From contig NW_021167081.1 in assembly GCF_003711515.1 (NCBI RefSeq), positions 1,042,236-1,106,235 of the forward strand: 64,000 nucleotides of DNA, read 5' to 3'. The first letter of the stretch is position 1. Each line of letters begins with the position of its first letter. The DNA comes from Sodiomyces alkalinus F11. Its lineage: Eukaryota > Ascomycota > Sordariomycetes > Glomerellales > Plectosphaerellaceae. This document shows, in pieces, positions 1-12,258 of the stretch. The notes beneath the pieces were generated by a model. That model was not told the DNA's origin. It saw only the letters and a list, made by a program, of their open reading frames with translations, and did not search any database. The translations under genes and the position numbers were made by a program.

Positions 1-561
1 GCTTCCACTTCCTCCTCATCTCGGCTCATCCTCCCAGGCGCACCTTGGTTCTTTCTTAAAAACACACACCCCTCCTCACTGCTGGCATGTCGCAACCGAC
101 ACCGCCCCTCGATAATTACGGCTTGAACTTGTTGCCCTCGGCTGGTTCGTGCAACCGTTATTAGTTATTAACACACTACACGCAACACGCAACCGCAACA
201 CCACTCACGAAGCGACCAAATCACCTACCTTTCAATTCATTCGACATCCTCAGCGCACGCCATCACCTGGACCTTTTACCTCCTATCGTCCTGCCCATTT
301 CCGAGCGAATCAATCGTGCAGCCCCCGGTCTTAGTCGGTTCATCCTTGCTTGAAAATCGGCAGCGAGTCTTCCAGAGGACAAAGGATCAAACAAAAGAGG
401 GGAATTGAAAAGGGAGGGAAAAGAGGAGGATAACTTGGCGACGCAACCTTGGCGAGTCCCGCCCCCCCGGGAGGAACACTTTTAGGGGTACGCGGGGAGC
501 AAACAACAATAAAACGACGACGGGCCTTGGAAGAGAGGAACCCATTATCCAAGCGCCGTAG
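1..561. other. upstream region of the permease gene
   Basis: This stretch has no convincing coding sequence. It is CT- and CA-rich in its first 350 bases, as is common in 5' leaders and promoters of filamentous fungi, and precedes the permease start at 562. No TATA element or defined operator stands out. Short open frames on both strands have no recognisable protein character. Confidence 0.5.
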
Positions 562-2539
562 ATGATGGCGCCGTATCGGGATATCGAGCTCAACAAACTC
601 AAGTTCAAAGAGGATTCCCTCGGTCAGGGCAGCAGCTATAGCATGCACGACTTCAGCATGCGGGAACCCACCTACGATGCGCCTCCCTCGCCGAGGTGGT
701 GGGAGCGCATATGGGAAGGCTTCAAGCGCGACCCGGCGCTGAGGATCACCGGCAAGGTATCCTCTGTTTCGCCCGACGAGTACGACGAGCGCGTCGTCGA
801 TGGCGCCCACTACTACGATCTCCGCACCGCCACCCTCATGACCGCCAACCCGAACCTGTCCAGGAAGCTCAAGGGCAGGCATCTACAAATGATTGCCATC
901 GGTGGCTCCATAGGCACCGGTCTTTTCGTTGCGTCAGGGAGAGCCCTCGCCAATGGCGGCCCGGCCTCTCTATTGCTGGCTTTCTCTCTCGTCGGCGGCA
1001 TGCTCTTTTGCACATGTCAGGCCCTTGGAGAACTCGCCGTTAACTTCCCCGTCGCTGGCTCTTTCTCGGCTTATTCCACACGCTTCATCGACCCGTCTTG
1101 GGGGTTTGCAATGGGTTGGAAGTGAGTTCCCCCCCCCCGAGCCATGTTCACCACTCTCTGTCACTCTGGTTGCTAATTTTCATGTGTTATTCTAGCTACG
1201 CCTTCCAATGGCTAATCGTTTTGCCCCTGGAAATCGTCGCTGCATCCATTACCATCAACTACTGGGACGAATCTATCCAACGGGCCATTTTCGTGACCAT
1301 CTTCCTCCTTGGTATCATCTGCATAAACTTGTTTGGAGTCAAAGGCTACGGTGAGGCCGAGTTCATCTTCTCCATCATCAAGGTCATTGCCGTCATCGGT
1401 TTTATGTAAGCTTGCTTCTCTTCTCCGACTTATTCCACTGATGAAGAATCGCATTACTAATATTTCCCCCCCACAGCCTCCTGGGTATCGTCCTCAACAT
1501 TGGTGGCGTCCCGGGAGACGGCTACATCGGAGGCCGATACTGGCATGACCCGGGAGCCTTCAACAACGGCTTCAAGGGGCTCTGTAGCGTGTTCGTCACG
1601 GCCGCCTTCGCCTTCGTTGGCACCGAGCTCGTGGGTCTTGCCGCCGCCGAGACGGCCAACCCCCGTAAATCCCTACCCACCGCCATCAAGCAGGTCTTTT
1701 GGCGCATCACCCTCTTCTACGTCGTCGCCCTCACCCTCGTCGGCCTCCTGGTCCGCTCCGACGACAGCCGGCTGCTGTCCAACCAGTCGGCCGTCGACCT
1801 GACCGCCTCCCCCTTCGTCATCGCCATCATCAACGCCAAGATCGCCGTCCTGCCCGACATCATGAACGCCGTCATCCTCATCGCCGTGCTCTCCGTCGGC
1901 AACTCCGCCGTCTTCGGCTCCTCCCGCACCCTCGCCGCCCTGGCCGACCAGAACCAGGCCCCGCGCTTCCTCTCCTACATCGACCGCCGCGGCCGGCCCC
2001 TCATGGCCATCTGCGTCGCCGGCGCCGTCGGCCTCCTCTCCTACATCGCCGACCTCGACGCCCAGTCCGAGGTCCTCGACTGGCTCCTCGCCGCCTCGGG
2101 ACTCTCCTCCATCTTCACCTGGGGGTCCATCTGCCTCTCCCACATCCGCTTCCGCGCCGCCTGGCGCGCCAAGGGCCGCGACCCCAGCCACCTCGCCTGG
2201 CGCAGCCAGGTCGGCGTCGTCGGCTCCTACTGCGGCCTCGTCATGAACTGCCTCGTCCTCGTCGCCCAGTTCTGGGTCGGCGCCTGGCCCATCGACTACG
2301 CCTCCAAGACCTCCGCCCAGCTCGCCGAGTCCTTCTTCCTGCGCTACCTCGCCGCCCCCGTCGTCGCTGGCTTTTACATCGGCCATAAGCTCTACTACCG
2401 CACCACCGTCGTCCGCCTTCGCGACATGGACGTCGATACCGGCCGCCGGGGGTTCAACCTCTCCATTCTATTGGCTCAGGAGGAGGAGGAGAAGAAGGCG
2501 TGGCCGACCTGGAAAAAGGCATATAAATTTTTATGCTAG
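562..2539 (+). CDS. amino-acid permease of the yeast (YAT/APC) family
   Basis: This gene encodes a plasma-membrane proton-coupled amino-acid importer of about 610 aa. Three exons join in frame: 562-1121, 1196-1405 and 1477-2539. The donors are GTGAGT and GTAAGC, and the acceptors TCTAG and CACAG. After a hydrophilic N-terminal tail of about 95 residues comes the family hallmark (GRHLQMIAIGGSIGTGLFV), then about twelve hydrophobic segments. The segment FVGTELVGLAAAETANPRK is the conserved loop found in Gap1-, Dip5- and Inda1-type carriers. The length is normal for the family. The start at 562 is the first ATG of the frame, and a second ATG follows directly. The last exon is strikingly C-rich at third codon positions, which opens long false frames on both strands. 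The substrate range cannot be read from the sequence. Confidence 0.95.
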
Positions 2540-3484
2540 GGCAATTTTTCTTTCGCTTTCTTTTTTTTCTTCTTCTTTTTTTCTTTTCTTTTTTAGGGTC
2601 GAGCCGAAGGCTTGAGGAGGGAACGGCAGACAATGGGTTTATGAATGAGTAGCCAAGGCGTTTTGGGGGATTTGGAATTTGCGGTCTTCCTATTTTGAAT
2701 TTCTCTATCTTTGACAAACTATTTCTTCATGTCTTGAATTTTTTGTTTTTTCCTATTCTTTTTTGGACCATTATTCGTCCCTTCGTCGTACCCTACCTTT
2801 CTGGGCCAGTGAGCAAAGGGGCGGGTACGTAAGGTATCGAACGCGAGTATAAGAGAGCTGGGTGTTAATTAATACTTGCCCTGAACACGCGATATGCCGC
2901 CCCTGCTCTAATGACATAATTGAACGACGGGATTAAGTTTTAGACCTTTCAACTTGATGACTGGATATGACGCGCCATGCAATGATTTCAGTTCCTAGCA
3001 ATTCCTATTTTTTTGGTTCTGTTTTTGTACATCGAGGAAATACCCTCTCCGGCATCTAATGTGTCGGGGTAGTCCAACACTGTGGTGTCCGATGGGAACG
3101 GAGAACCCGTGATCTCCATCTCAGTGTCACTCCTTGCATCTCCCTTCCACCTTACGCTCCACACGCAAACAGTCTCCATGCGGCAGGCATACCACCACCC
3201 CTCTGCGTAAACGAGACCGATCCGCCGCTCGGAAGTCAATGTGAAAAGTAAAAGGAAGAAAGAACAAACAAAAAAAAAGGGCAATGTAACAAGTTAGAGA
3301 ATACATGTCCGCGGCGAAAGAAGAGCAGACTTCTCTCATGATTCATGAGCCGCATGTAGGCCTAGCCATCATCAAATACAAACTTATGGAAAATGCGTAA
3401 CGTCAGGGCGCAAGACTTTGTCGCCGGCCATATGACCCCGTGAATTGCCGGCAAATGCCGTACACAGCTGCCTACTCTCCCGTC
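2540..3484. other. convergent intergenic region / 3' UTRs
   Basis: This lies between two genes whose 3' ends face each other. It starts with a T-rich tract (about 2546-2600) that probably belongs to the permease 3' UTR. It continues as AT-rich, non-coding sequence that includes the likely 3' UTR of the minus-strand neighbour. I see no further gene. Confidence 0.5.
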
Positions 3485-5230
3485 TTAGAAGTCCCAGAAG
3501 TCCTTCTGTGCCGTGGTAGACTTTTGCGCAGCAGGCTTGGGGCTGTCCTCATCACCACCAAACATCCAGGCGCGGTTCGAGCCTTTCATGCCACCCATGC
3601 TGTCACCAGAAATATGGACGCCCCGGTCTTCATTCCCCGCTTCGGGCTTGTTCTCCTTATGCGAAGCGGGAGACTTGTCATAGGAAGACCAGTTCGCGTT
3701 CATCATAGTAACTGCCTTCTGGCGGTCATCGCTGATGTTGGGCTGCGGTGTATGGTTGATCGTGGTAGGGGAGTTGTCCGTCATGGCAAAGTGCGCGTCA
3801 AAGTCCTTTCGGCGATCTGACAGGTTGGTAATGTTACCGAGTGGACGGTTGGCAGAAGGAGTCGGGGCTGATCCATCCTCGTTGTAGAGATTGTTGTCGT
3901 AGAGATGCAAGCCGGCGTTGTGTGCAGTACCCTTGGGTCGACCAACCAGGCGCGGCTGGCCAGAAGGCAAGCCATCGTCTACAAACTCAAAGTGGGGCTC
4001 GGCATCCCGACGCGGCTTCTGAGCCGCTGGGTCGGCGGGCGCAGCCTCGTTGTTCTCTGTATCCCAGTGGCGAATATCCTGGTGACGGATAGTCTTGGAC
4101 GGCTTTGCTTTCTGCGGTGTGACAAAATCGTCAAAGGACCAGTTCGCGTTGTTCTTTGGAGACCGAGGCCTATGGTTGCTCGCAGTAGCAGCGGCGGCGG
4201 CGGCATCCTGAGGATCCGAGCCATCGGCAAAGTGGAAATGCTCGTATTTCTGGGGGTGCGGGCGGTACGAAGCCTTCGCGGGGCTCTTGACGGTCTCAGG
4301 GGTATCGGGCTCCTCGGGGGTATCTTCATCTGTATTAAAGAGGCGACTGGGTTGGAAGTTCTTGCCCGCCCCGGTCTTGGTTGCAATGGAGTGGCGCTCA
4401 CGGCCAGCGCTGGGCGAGCCGACCTCTTCAGCGGGCTCATCGCCAAAGATTTCTGCCAAGGAGCGCTGTTGTGGTCGGGTTCCGGCGTAGGGTGATACGA
4501 CGGCCGGAATCTCGTCAGTGGCCTGCTTTTCGCGGGACTCGAAGAGAGAGAGGGATGCATGAGGATCGCGCAAGGCGTTTTGCGAGTTGCCTCGCGCACG
4601 GCTGAGTGTATCGGTCGTCTCAGGAGCTGTAGGAATAACGCCGGTAGACTTGAGGGAGTTGGTGACAAGCTTGAGTTGGTCAACGCTGTCGCGAATGGGC
4701 CAGTTGCGGGCCGATTTCCCAATTACGTCCAGCTGCTTAAGAAGAGAGCCCTGGTCCCAACTCTGACGGATCTGTGTGATCTTGCCCTCGGTGTCGAACG
4801 TCACAATGTGCATCTGCAGTATCCTCAAGTTAGTTTCCCATCAACAAAACCTATCCGGTCTCGCCCTCGTGCGTTCGAACACCGGAAAGAGAAGGGGACT
4901 TGGAGGCAAGATATCACCTACGATAAGAAGGGACGCGGTACGGTCAGCAACAAAATTGTCATCGAGACCGGGTAGGTATGTTCCGCCGCTGATAACAAAT
5001 CCGAGTGAGGTGTCTACCTCGGCGGCGATGGCTGTGGGACCCTCAATGACGTGAAGTAGCTCCTCCTTCTCCTTCTTGACATTATTGCGCTGGGTGCTTA
5101 GGTGCTTGATGATATTATTCGGCCCATGGAAGGAGGTCGTGGTGGTGATATAGTGTAGAGACGCATCGGCAGCCAACAGTGACGAGTTGGGAGCAGCCAG
5201 GAACTGCTGGTACGTGGCCGTCGCGGTCAT
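3485..5230 (-). CDS. NTF2-like domain protein with long disordered tail
   Basis: The function is unknown. Two exons, complement(4813-3485) and complement(5230-4922), join in frame to 545 aa. The intron has donor GTAGGT, branch site CTAAC and acceptor TGCAG. Residues 1 to about 165 look like an NTF2-like cone fold: an N-terminal helix, the F-x-G-x-x-x-I segment, and the stretch MHIVTFDTEGKITQIRQSWD that closes such folds. The rest is polar and probably disordered. It contains two related NANW-S motifs and ends in an aspartate/lysine-rich segment finishing FWDF. I infer a scaffold or RNA-associated role because NTF2-like plus disordered tails are common in such proteins, but nothing here proves it. 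The start at 5230 (MTATATYQQF) is preferred over an in-frame ATG at 5290. Confidence 0.85.
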
Positions 5231-6670
5231 GGTGGGCAATGACGAGGACGACGAGTACACTGGCGAGAGGGTGAGATGGGGAGAGCGCACAGCGTGTAGA
5301 TGTCACTCGTCTTGTTGATCGGCAGACAGCAGGGTAAGGTACTCAATGGAGGTCAAGCACCTAGTGATACGCGTGACGTGAGGAGAGTGAAGGATAACAA
5401 AGAAGGACTGGGGAGAAGAAAAGGTTCCGCGTTGCTTGGGCAAACGGGAAACTATCGGAACAAGGGGCTAGCCGAGTGGTGCGGGCAGACTAGGCAGGGT
5501 CCCTTGAGCTAGGGCACTTAGTCGAGTCGACACGACACGTGGAGATAAAAGAGTCCAGAGCCTCAATCCAACGGAAGGTAGGTATGAACCTAGTAACTGG
5601 TATGTAATTATGAGACGGGAGATTATGTAAAGGGGCCTCTTAAGGTATGAGACAGGGGGTGATGGGAAGGATAGAGTCCTTGATGCTGTGTGCCGTGTCG
5701 AGTGATGGAGAAGGAAGAGAGGAGGAAAGAAAGTAACAGAAGTGTAAAGGGGGAATGAGAGGGGTGCGCCTGAAATTTACATCGAACGGATGAACTTGGA
5801 CGCGACGACCGTTTCGAGTCAGAAAGGGTAACACCAACATTGCAGCAATGACATCTTAAGCAGGAGCATTCTACCCATGCCCCACCTTCCTCTCCCGACA
5901 GGCATTGTAACTAATTACTTCATACTATAGGCAGAAATGACACCAATACCTAAGGTACCTAGCTACTTGGACGTTGTACGTGCCTTCACAGCATACCTTA
6001 GAGTCCGTCCTGTCAACCGTCACATTGTGTCTTGTCGAGAATACCTCTGCAGACACACCAAAACAAACAAAAGAAACATCTCCCCCAAACGCAAAAAATG
6101 GGGGGCAACCAAAAATACTCCGTACGGCGAAATGAAGGGGGCCGTTAGCCTACAGGGGTCTGCGTCTCTCGATCCTGCCCCATGTTTCACCATGGATCCG
6201 AGCTATTCCAAATTAGGAATGGAACGTCTAGACCAGCCCTATGCACTGTGCAGGCTGCTTATTCTAGAAAAGTTCATCCACTCCGCGGACGTATTACCTA
6301 AGGTAGGTACCTTACATACCTACCTTAGGCCACGAAGAGCCTCAGAGCAGTCAAGCCCGCGGCGGGTCTTTAATACTTCATACGGGTAGACATTTCAGTG
6401 AACGACACCTGATCCGAACAGTCATTCATACATATTCGAATGTCAACAATCCGTCCCGAGATGTATTGCCAACTACTTATTCGGTTAGGTGACCGTAGCA
6501 AATTGAACGACCTCGGCCATCTCTAGGGAGGAGCCACGTCCATGTTCCGCATTACCGTATTCCGCATCCCTTTGCATCCCAAATTATATGTTCCGTCGTT
6601 TCTTACAGCTTACAATAAGGTTGGTGCCACTCACGGCGCCAGCCCCGCCATACCGGCCATTACACACGCT
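5231..6670. other. intergenic region without a gene
   Basis: These 1.4 kb separate two minus-strand genes. They contain several TAGGTA/TACCTA-type short motifs, including the palindrome at 6297-6329, and TACTCCGTA-like sequence near 6118. Short frames here have no protein-like composition. Confidence 0.5.
6297..6329. repeat. 33-bp palindrome of the TACCTAAGGTA type
   Basis: Two perfect 13-bp arms (CCTAAGGTAGGTA at 6297-6309 and its reverse complement at 6317-6329) flank a 7-bp spacer. Related sequences recur in other intergenic stretches of this window (about 5946, 9822, 11774, 18432, 36268, 44559 and 54124). Confidence 0.85.
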
Positions 6671-7737
6671 TTACCCGTTGACGATAACGCCGCCGTTGCA
6701 GTGGATCACCTGCCCGCTGAGAGCCGAACTGTCCGTCGACGCCAGGAAGACGGCGCACGTCGCGATTTCGGACGGCTGCATCGGCCGGCCCATGGGGCTC
6801 GTGAATTGCTTCTGTGCTTCCTCCGACATGGTGGACGGGATAAGGGGCGTCCACACGGGACCCGGCGCCAACGCGTTGACCCGGATGCCCTTCCCCACGT
6901 ACTGGTTGCTGAGGCCGCGTGTGAATGAGATGATGGCTCCCTTGGTGGAAGTATAGTCGAGCAGATCCGGCCGTCCGATGTAGGCGTTGATGCTGGCGTT
7001 GTTGATGATGGTGCTGCCGCCTTTCATGTGCGGCAGCGCGTACTTGGCGAGATAATAGTACGGGTGGATGTTGGTGTTGAAAGTATGAAGCCATTGTTCC
7101 CTGTATGGTGACACTCGAGGTAAGCAGCCCGCTCATTTCTGCGACGTCGGGACAAACGAGGCGAACGAGGAGGGAAACGGAAGGGTGATGAGCACATACT
7201 CTGAGAGGTTGGTGATGTCATCCGTCATCATCTGGTACGCGGCGTTGTTGAAAAGGATGTCAATACGCCCTAGCTTTTCCAGGGCAACATCGATGACCTT
7301 TTGGCAATTGGCCCTATCGGTAAGATCTAACGGCAACAAGTGGCACTCCCGGCCGTGCTTCTCAACGTGCTTCTTGGTCACCTGAGCGTCTTCCTCTTCT
7401 TCTGGGAGGTATGCGATCAACACGTCGGCTCCCTCCATGGCGAAGAGGACCGCTGATGCCCTCCCGATTCCCGAGTCTCCTCCCGTGATGATGGCCTTCC
7501 TATCTTTGAGCTTGCCGGCGGCCTGGTATGGCTTGGAGCCCCCGTCAGCTGTAGGGATGTGGTCAATCTCGGGCTTGGGATCGGGCAGCTGGCCCTCCTT
7601 TCCGGGGAACTGTTGTTCCTGGATGGGAATCCGGTGCTCTGGAGACACTTAAATCAGTCATGGGGTACTTAAAGTGCCATAGACTCTATCATTGGGTAGA
7701 AAGAGACGACATACCAGGGTCGAACTGATCCGTCATG
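6671..7737 (-). CDS. short-chain dehydrogenase/reductase (YghA/glucose-dehydrogenase-like)
   Basis: This is a classical SDR oxidoreductase of 296 aa. Three exons join in frame: complement(7737-7716), (7638-7200) and (7100-6671). Both donors are GTATGT. The first exon holds only 22 nt, giving MTDQFDP. The cofactor motif TGGDSGIG is at residues 59-66, NNAA at about 138-141, the catalytic serine at 190, and Tyr203/Lys207 in YTSTK. An N-terminal extension of about 50 residues precedes the Rossmann fold, as in the YghA / general-stress-protein subgroup. The enzyme probably uses NAD(P) and works in the cytosol, since no targeting signal is seen. The substrate is unknown. The neighbouring genes do not suggest a shared pathway. 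Confidence 0.92.
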
Positions 7738-9117
7738 TCGAGTTGTTAGTCGAGTTCACTGAATGCAGTTCAATTTACAGGCAATGAGGGATGAATTGTT
7801 CCTGAAGTTACTGGCATTAAGGTGCTGGAATGACCGTCGTGAAGAATAGAGCACCGATAAATTATAAGTCAAGGTTTATCGGATTTGTTGGGGGTTGATG
7901 CGTTCGGTATTGCTGATGTCATATTGTCTATCATAAACCAACGACGTCATTGAGTCCATGAACTCCAGTGTGTTGACTTCAGCGAAAGTGCGCCGCAGCA
8001 TAAGGTACCCAGGTAGGACTCTGCACCCCGCCGAGTAAGACAAAGAAACAATACCCCTCGATGACTGGACGGCCGTGTTCACGTTCCGGGCGTACCGAAG
8101 TTTTCGGAATATCATTGTCTGAATACGAAATTGTACGAAGTCCGTGGTTCTCGGATGAAGGCTAGGTACTGACAACACACCCCCTTGGGTCTGGTCATCC
8201 TCCAGCTTTCTCACTTCATAGGACATTCCGATATTTTCTTGCCGAACATTTGACTTGATCACAAAGCGAATTTGCTTGCATTGAAGTGCCAGTTTTCTGT
8301 ACTGATGCCAATAACAGAGGACCCCTCGCAATTCGGCCGAATGCCGGCATGGGCGTCGCCGCGTCGGCCGACCATGTTACAGTTCGCCCGTACTGCAATC
8401 GATTCGAAATCGTGGAGTAAAGATATTGCTTGCCTAGCCTCTGGCGGCGCCGACGAAGGGCACGTCGAGTTGCATGTTTCCCCCATATGATGACTGGCCC
8501 CGGCAAGATTGCAACGATATTGGTATACTGGGCTAAGAACCACAAGATTATCTCTTCGCCGCTCGTTAACGCACACTCCTACGGTCAAGGACGCGCTGCG
8601 GGCCATCCCGGAACATTTGGAAGGGGGGAATCTTCAGAGACCGACAGTCAAACAAATCGATGTGACTTCAACATTGAAAACCCACAGACCTCGTGTAGCA
8701 GGTGTCTAGGACGAGTCCAAGCCGCATAGTTCTAGGTATAAATAACCTATCCAACTCGGCTCGTCCGGCGCGAGTGTGTATATCCCATCTTCCCGCTGTG
8801 GGAAGAAAATGCTGCTCGAATGTATATCATACAAAGCCGTAAGCCTGCAAAATCTGCCAAATGAAGAGCCAAAACGCCAAAAGAAGAGGGGCGGAAACGC
8901 AGTTGCCGAGTTGTCAAGTCCTCTGTCTCTGCGCACCGCCCCTCCGGTCTACAGCCATAACTGTCACGTCCTTGCCATCCGTATTAATCCGTTCCGTCTG
9001 CGACGCCGGTCCCTGCGTCGCTCAACCCTGTTGGTCCGGAGAAGGAGACATCGGTGCGTCGGCGCAACACGCGGGAGGAGTTGAAAAACCGATCACAGTT
9101 GTCGTCTGTTCGTCCGT
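7738..9117. other. intergenic region without a supported gene
   Basis: About 1.4 kb lies between the 5' end of the SDR gene and the 3' end of the V-ATPase subunit f gene. Several overlapping short frames on both strands (about 7.9-8.9 kb) have no domain-like or membrane-like character, and I do not call them. Confidence 0.45.
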
Positions 9118-9660
9118 TTATAGAGCAATCGCCCCTCGTCGGCTTTCCCGCAGATGAAGTAGCCCTTGAAGGCCACAGAACACAAAAAAGGCCTAATCGC
9201 CACGACGTCAGTACAGTTGGCCTTCTAAACCTCCGCATGCGTTCCCATAGTCCCCTCTCCGTATGCCTTTCATCGCTGTCCACCAATGTAGACAGCCATG
9301 GAGCATGTAGAACACGGAGTGTCGCGTTTGGAAGACGTACGGCGTAGACAATGACGGCAGTGAAGATGGTTCCCGCCACCGCGGGCCCGTTCTCCGGGTC
9401 CTCCACACCCCCTACGAGTTCGTGGTGGTTCGCGTTAAAGAGAATACCGAGGACGCCGAGGATGAAAATCGCGAAGACGGAGATGACGGTACTATATGCA
9501 GAAGCGGAAAGACACGCAAACGTTAGCTTTGCCGTTGGTATTCTTGAAGGTCGAAGGTCGAAACGTCGAGGTTGTAAAGTGACTGGGACGGACGGCTCGG
9601 AAAACAGAGGGGAACATCGTACCAAGACCATGCTTGAAACGCGCTTACGACGGGCTTCAT
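9118..9660 (-). CDS. V-type proton ATPase Vo subunit f (YPR170W-B / RNASEK-like)
   Basis: This small membrane subunit of the vacuolar proton pump is split over three exons: complement(9660-9623), (9491-9341) and (9192-9118), together 87 aa. The first exon is only 38 nt. The donors are GTACGA and GTACGT, the acceptors ATATAG and GATTAG. The protein begins MKPVVSAFQAWSCTVIS and has two hydrophobic helices separated by the conserved hydrophilic loop FNANHHELVGG...EDPENGPAVA. It ends in a basic tail, LRESRRGAIAL. From memory, yeast YPR170W-B has the same order: MRPVVS start, CTV at the first helix, FNTNHESFVG loop, EDGPAVA and FFVFCGFQ. The family is an integral Vo-sector subunit related to animal RNase kappa. 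No single exon is longer than 51 codons, so simple ORF scans miss the gene. Confidence 0.93.
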
Positions 9661-10368
9661 GGCGGTGGCGGTGGAATGTAAAGCTCTGTAAAGCCTCGAC
9701 GTATGGATCTCGTGCAGTGTAAGGACGTATTGCGTAAATCCAAGGCGGTTCGCGATTAGTAGGTCGATGAAGAGCTGGCGAGGTAGGGAAGTTGGTCGAG
9801 TAGCTTGGTTCAATTGTGGCTACCTAAGGTTAGGTAATAAGGGAAGGTAGTGGGCTGGTGGTGTGGCGCAGCTAGATCGAGGTACGTACCTCTCTTGAAT
9901 GCCAGCCGTCCGGCACGCGGTCGAGTCTCCCAGGCGGCTGGTTCACAACCCGGAAAGCATGGGCTTAAAGGCATCCCGTTGGATCTATCTTTGCTTTCTA
10001 TTCTCTATGGGACTTATTATATGAGCTCAGGATGAAGATGTATTGTGGCGTTGAAGTGATCTATCGCCATCTCCCCATTTCGATGGCTGCATTTGCGAAA
10101 AGCATGGCTGTCCCCAGACACTCGACCACCAGTAGACGAGTCAAATATGAGCAGCGAAGCGAGTCTTGTGATAGGAACTGTAGCAGTCGTGCGTACCCTG
10201 TACTGCATGGAAACTGCGCCATACCACATCATAAAAATACTGGGCGTGAACAAGAATATGGCACCCGGCCGGTGCCAGGGGACTGGTATTCGTGCACCGC
10301 CGAACCAACTGCATCAATACTTCGCTTTCTACCTCGTCCCCACCCGCCCGTCTTACAGTTCAGGCCGC
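9661..10368. other. intergenic region
   Basis: About 700 bp lies between two minus-strand genes. It carries a TACCTAAGGTTAGGTA-like motif near 9822 and no supported gene. A tRNA-like stretch near 9860-9960 was examined and rejected. Confidence 0.45.
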
Positions 10369-11600
10369 CTACAGCTTTGACGCAGCCTTACGACCGCTCT
10401 TGACGTTTTTCGAGAACATCCCATCCAGGAGGAAGTCTGGGTACCTCATATCGTCATCCGTCCCCACGTTCATGCTGCCCTGCCTCCGCCAGGCACCGCC
10501 ATCCACAGGCAGGACCTGGCCGTTGACGTGGCTGCCCGCATCGGAGAAAAGGTAGACGGTCGCATCGGAAATGTCGCGCACTACGCCCCATCGACCCGAG
10601 GGCACCGCGGCGTTGGCGGCCTCGATATCGGCTTTGCTGCTGGCGAGGCGTTCCATCCCCTCGGTGCCTTGTACGGCGCCGGGCGCCACGACGTTGCTGG
10701 TAATGCCGAACGGGCCGTACTCGAGCGTCACGGATGCCATGAGCGAGTCGATGGCGGCTTTGGCGGCCGAAACGTGGGCCTGCAGCGGCATGCCGGTGTA
10801 GTGGAAGGTGGCGGACACGTAGATGATCCGGCCGCCCGTCAAACCGTCCTGGCTGGGATTGGGGTTTCGCTTTGCCGACTCAAGGAGGTAGGGGATGGTC
10901 GCCTTGACGGTGTTGAAAGTTCCTAAAACGTCGATGTCTATGACGGCCTTGAAAGCGTTGGGGCTCATCCCAGACAGGGGTGCGACGAAGTTGCCAGCTG
11001 CTCCAGCTCTGCGTCCGTCACGAACGAGGAAAAGCCGAATGTTAGTCAAGTCTCAGCGAAGCTGAAAGAATGGAAAGTTCCCGCAACGTAGAATACACGA
11101 GAAGAAGAAGTAGAGTTGGCGGTGGCATCCTCGATCCTGTGTCGGACTTACATGACAAAGTCGATACCGCCTAGCTCGTTCGCACACCTGTCCGCGGCGT
11201 CTGTGAGGCTCTGGGGCTGTGGTAATTGTGAGCAAAACGGTGCCCGATGCACGACAGATGAGGATAAGAGACACGCACATTGCGGACATCACATCCACCT
11301 ATGCCAATGACCTTGGCCCCAGGACGCGCAGTTGCAATGTCCTTCGCTACTGCTTCCGTCTTCTCGACGTTTCGCCCGATGATGCAGGCATTGGCACCAA
11401 GCCGCACAAGAGCTCGTGTTTGCGCACTGCAAATGGTTCCTGCCCCTCCAGTCACAAATACAACCCTGTCCTCTGGGGTGGAAGAGCAATTGAACCAGTT
11501 AGCTGGGCCTCGATCATTCCGTGGGCCTGGGAGGTTTTGTCTCACTGAAAATGCCGTCCTTCCACACGGAGCTGACGTATTCTGACTCGGGGACCGGCAT
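10369..11600 (-). CDS. sps19: peroxisomal 2,4-dienoyl-CoA reductase
   Basis: This NADPH-dependent SDR reduces 2,4-dienoyl-CoA intermediates so that polyunsaturated fatty acids can enter beta-oxidation. Four exons join in frame to 317 aa: complement(11600-11546), (11472-11279), (11216-11152) and (11008-10369). The donors are GTGAGA, GTGCGT and GTAAGT. The cofactor loop is VTGGAGTICSAQ and the nucleotide-side motif is IAGAAGNF. The active site reads HVSAAKAA: the usual SDR tyrosine is absent and the lysine is kept, as in the DECR subfamily. The protein ends in Ser-Lys-Leu, a canonical PTS1 signal, so it is expected in peroxisomes. The C-terminal half (VDGGAWRRQG) matches the family closely. Confidence 0.95.
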
Positions 11601-12258
11601 GGTGACAACAATGATTTGTACAAGGCCTTGTCAGTCAGAAAGTAGCTGTTTGAACACTTGTTTTACGAGTGATGTTCTGCAGTGAATAGAGTATTATGAG
11701 GAGTTGGACATTTGAGTTCCATATAGACGGAATGCCGTCATGCCTCGGTTCACGTTTCACGTGTGACCAAAACTAAGGTAGGTAGGTACGTTGTTCAAAT
11801 ACTTCTTCGTAGAATGTCTAAGGTACTCGGAGGTTGTTTAAAAGACCGTCTGAAAAGGCAACACCGTCTAAGATATAGCCAGTCTTGCATTATCCTGCAC
11901 ATACATCCGAGGTAGACAAGCGGTAGATTTCTATTCGGAATCCTAAGCGTCTGATCTATTCCAGAAGAACATCATTATACGTGGGCATCCAGAGGTCGGG
12001 AATAGGTACGGTACAGTGCATGAAGGGATACAGAATCACAACGGGGCTAAACGCACGCCTTGACCGTTCGATACCCCGTGCGGATCCCCAGAAACACTGT
12101 ATTTTATCTGTTACCTAATCTATGGTGGTCCAAGCGCCAACAAGCTCCCCACACTCCTCCGCATTATCAACTTCCGCCCCGTCGTGTCCAAGAGTCTTCA
12201 AAGCCGTCAACTCGCCTTTCCCCCCCAGTCGAGCAAACCCACCCTCAGATTCGCAACC
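11601..12258. promoter_or_regulatory. divergent promoter region between dienoyl-CoA reductase and ATG33
   Basis: These 658 bp separate two genes transcribed away from each other, so both promoters must lie here. A CTAAGGTAGGTAGGTACG motif is at about 11774. No specific operator can be assigned. Confidence 0.4.

Noticed and set aside
1673..2386. long frames on both strands over the last permease exon
   Set aside because: They result from extreme C bias at third codon positions of the permease; the proteins are Asp/Gly- or Arg/Pro-only.
5465..5540. Leu/Ser tRNA-like TAGCCGAGTGG
   Set aside because: The downstream part lacks a proper T arm, and stems do not form.
7876..8606. overlapping minus-strand frames of 109-151 codons
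   Set aside because: There are no domain, signal or transmembrane features and no consistent splice links between them.
9855..9960. tRNA-like sequence (TGGCGCAGCTAG ... GGTTCACAACCC)
   Set aside because: The B-box is imperfect, arms do not pair in register and no anticodon arm can be drawn.
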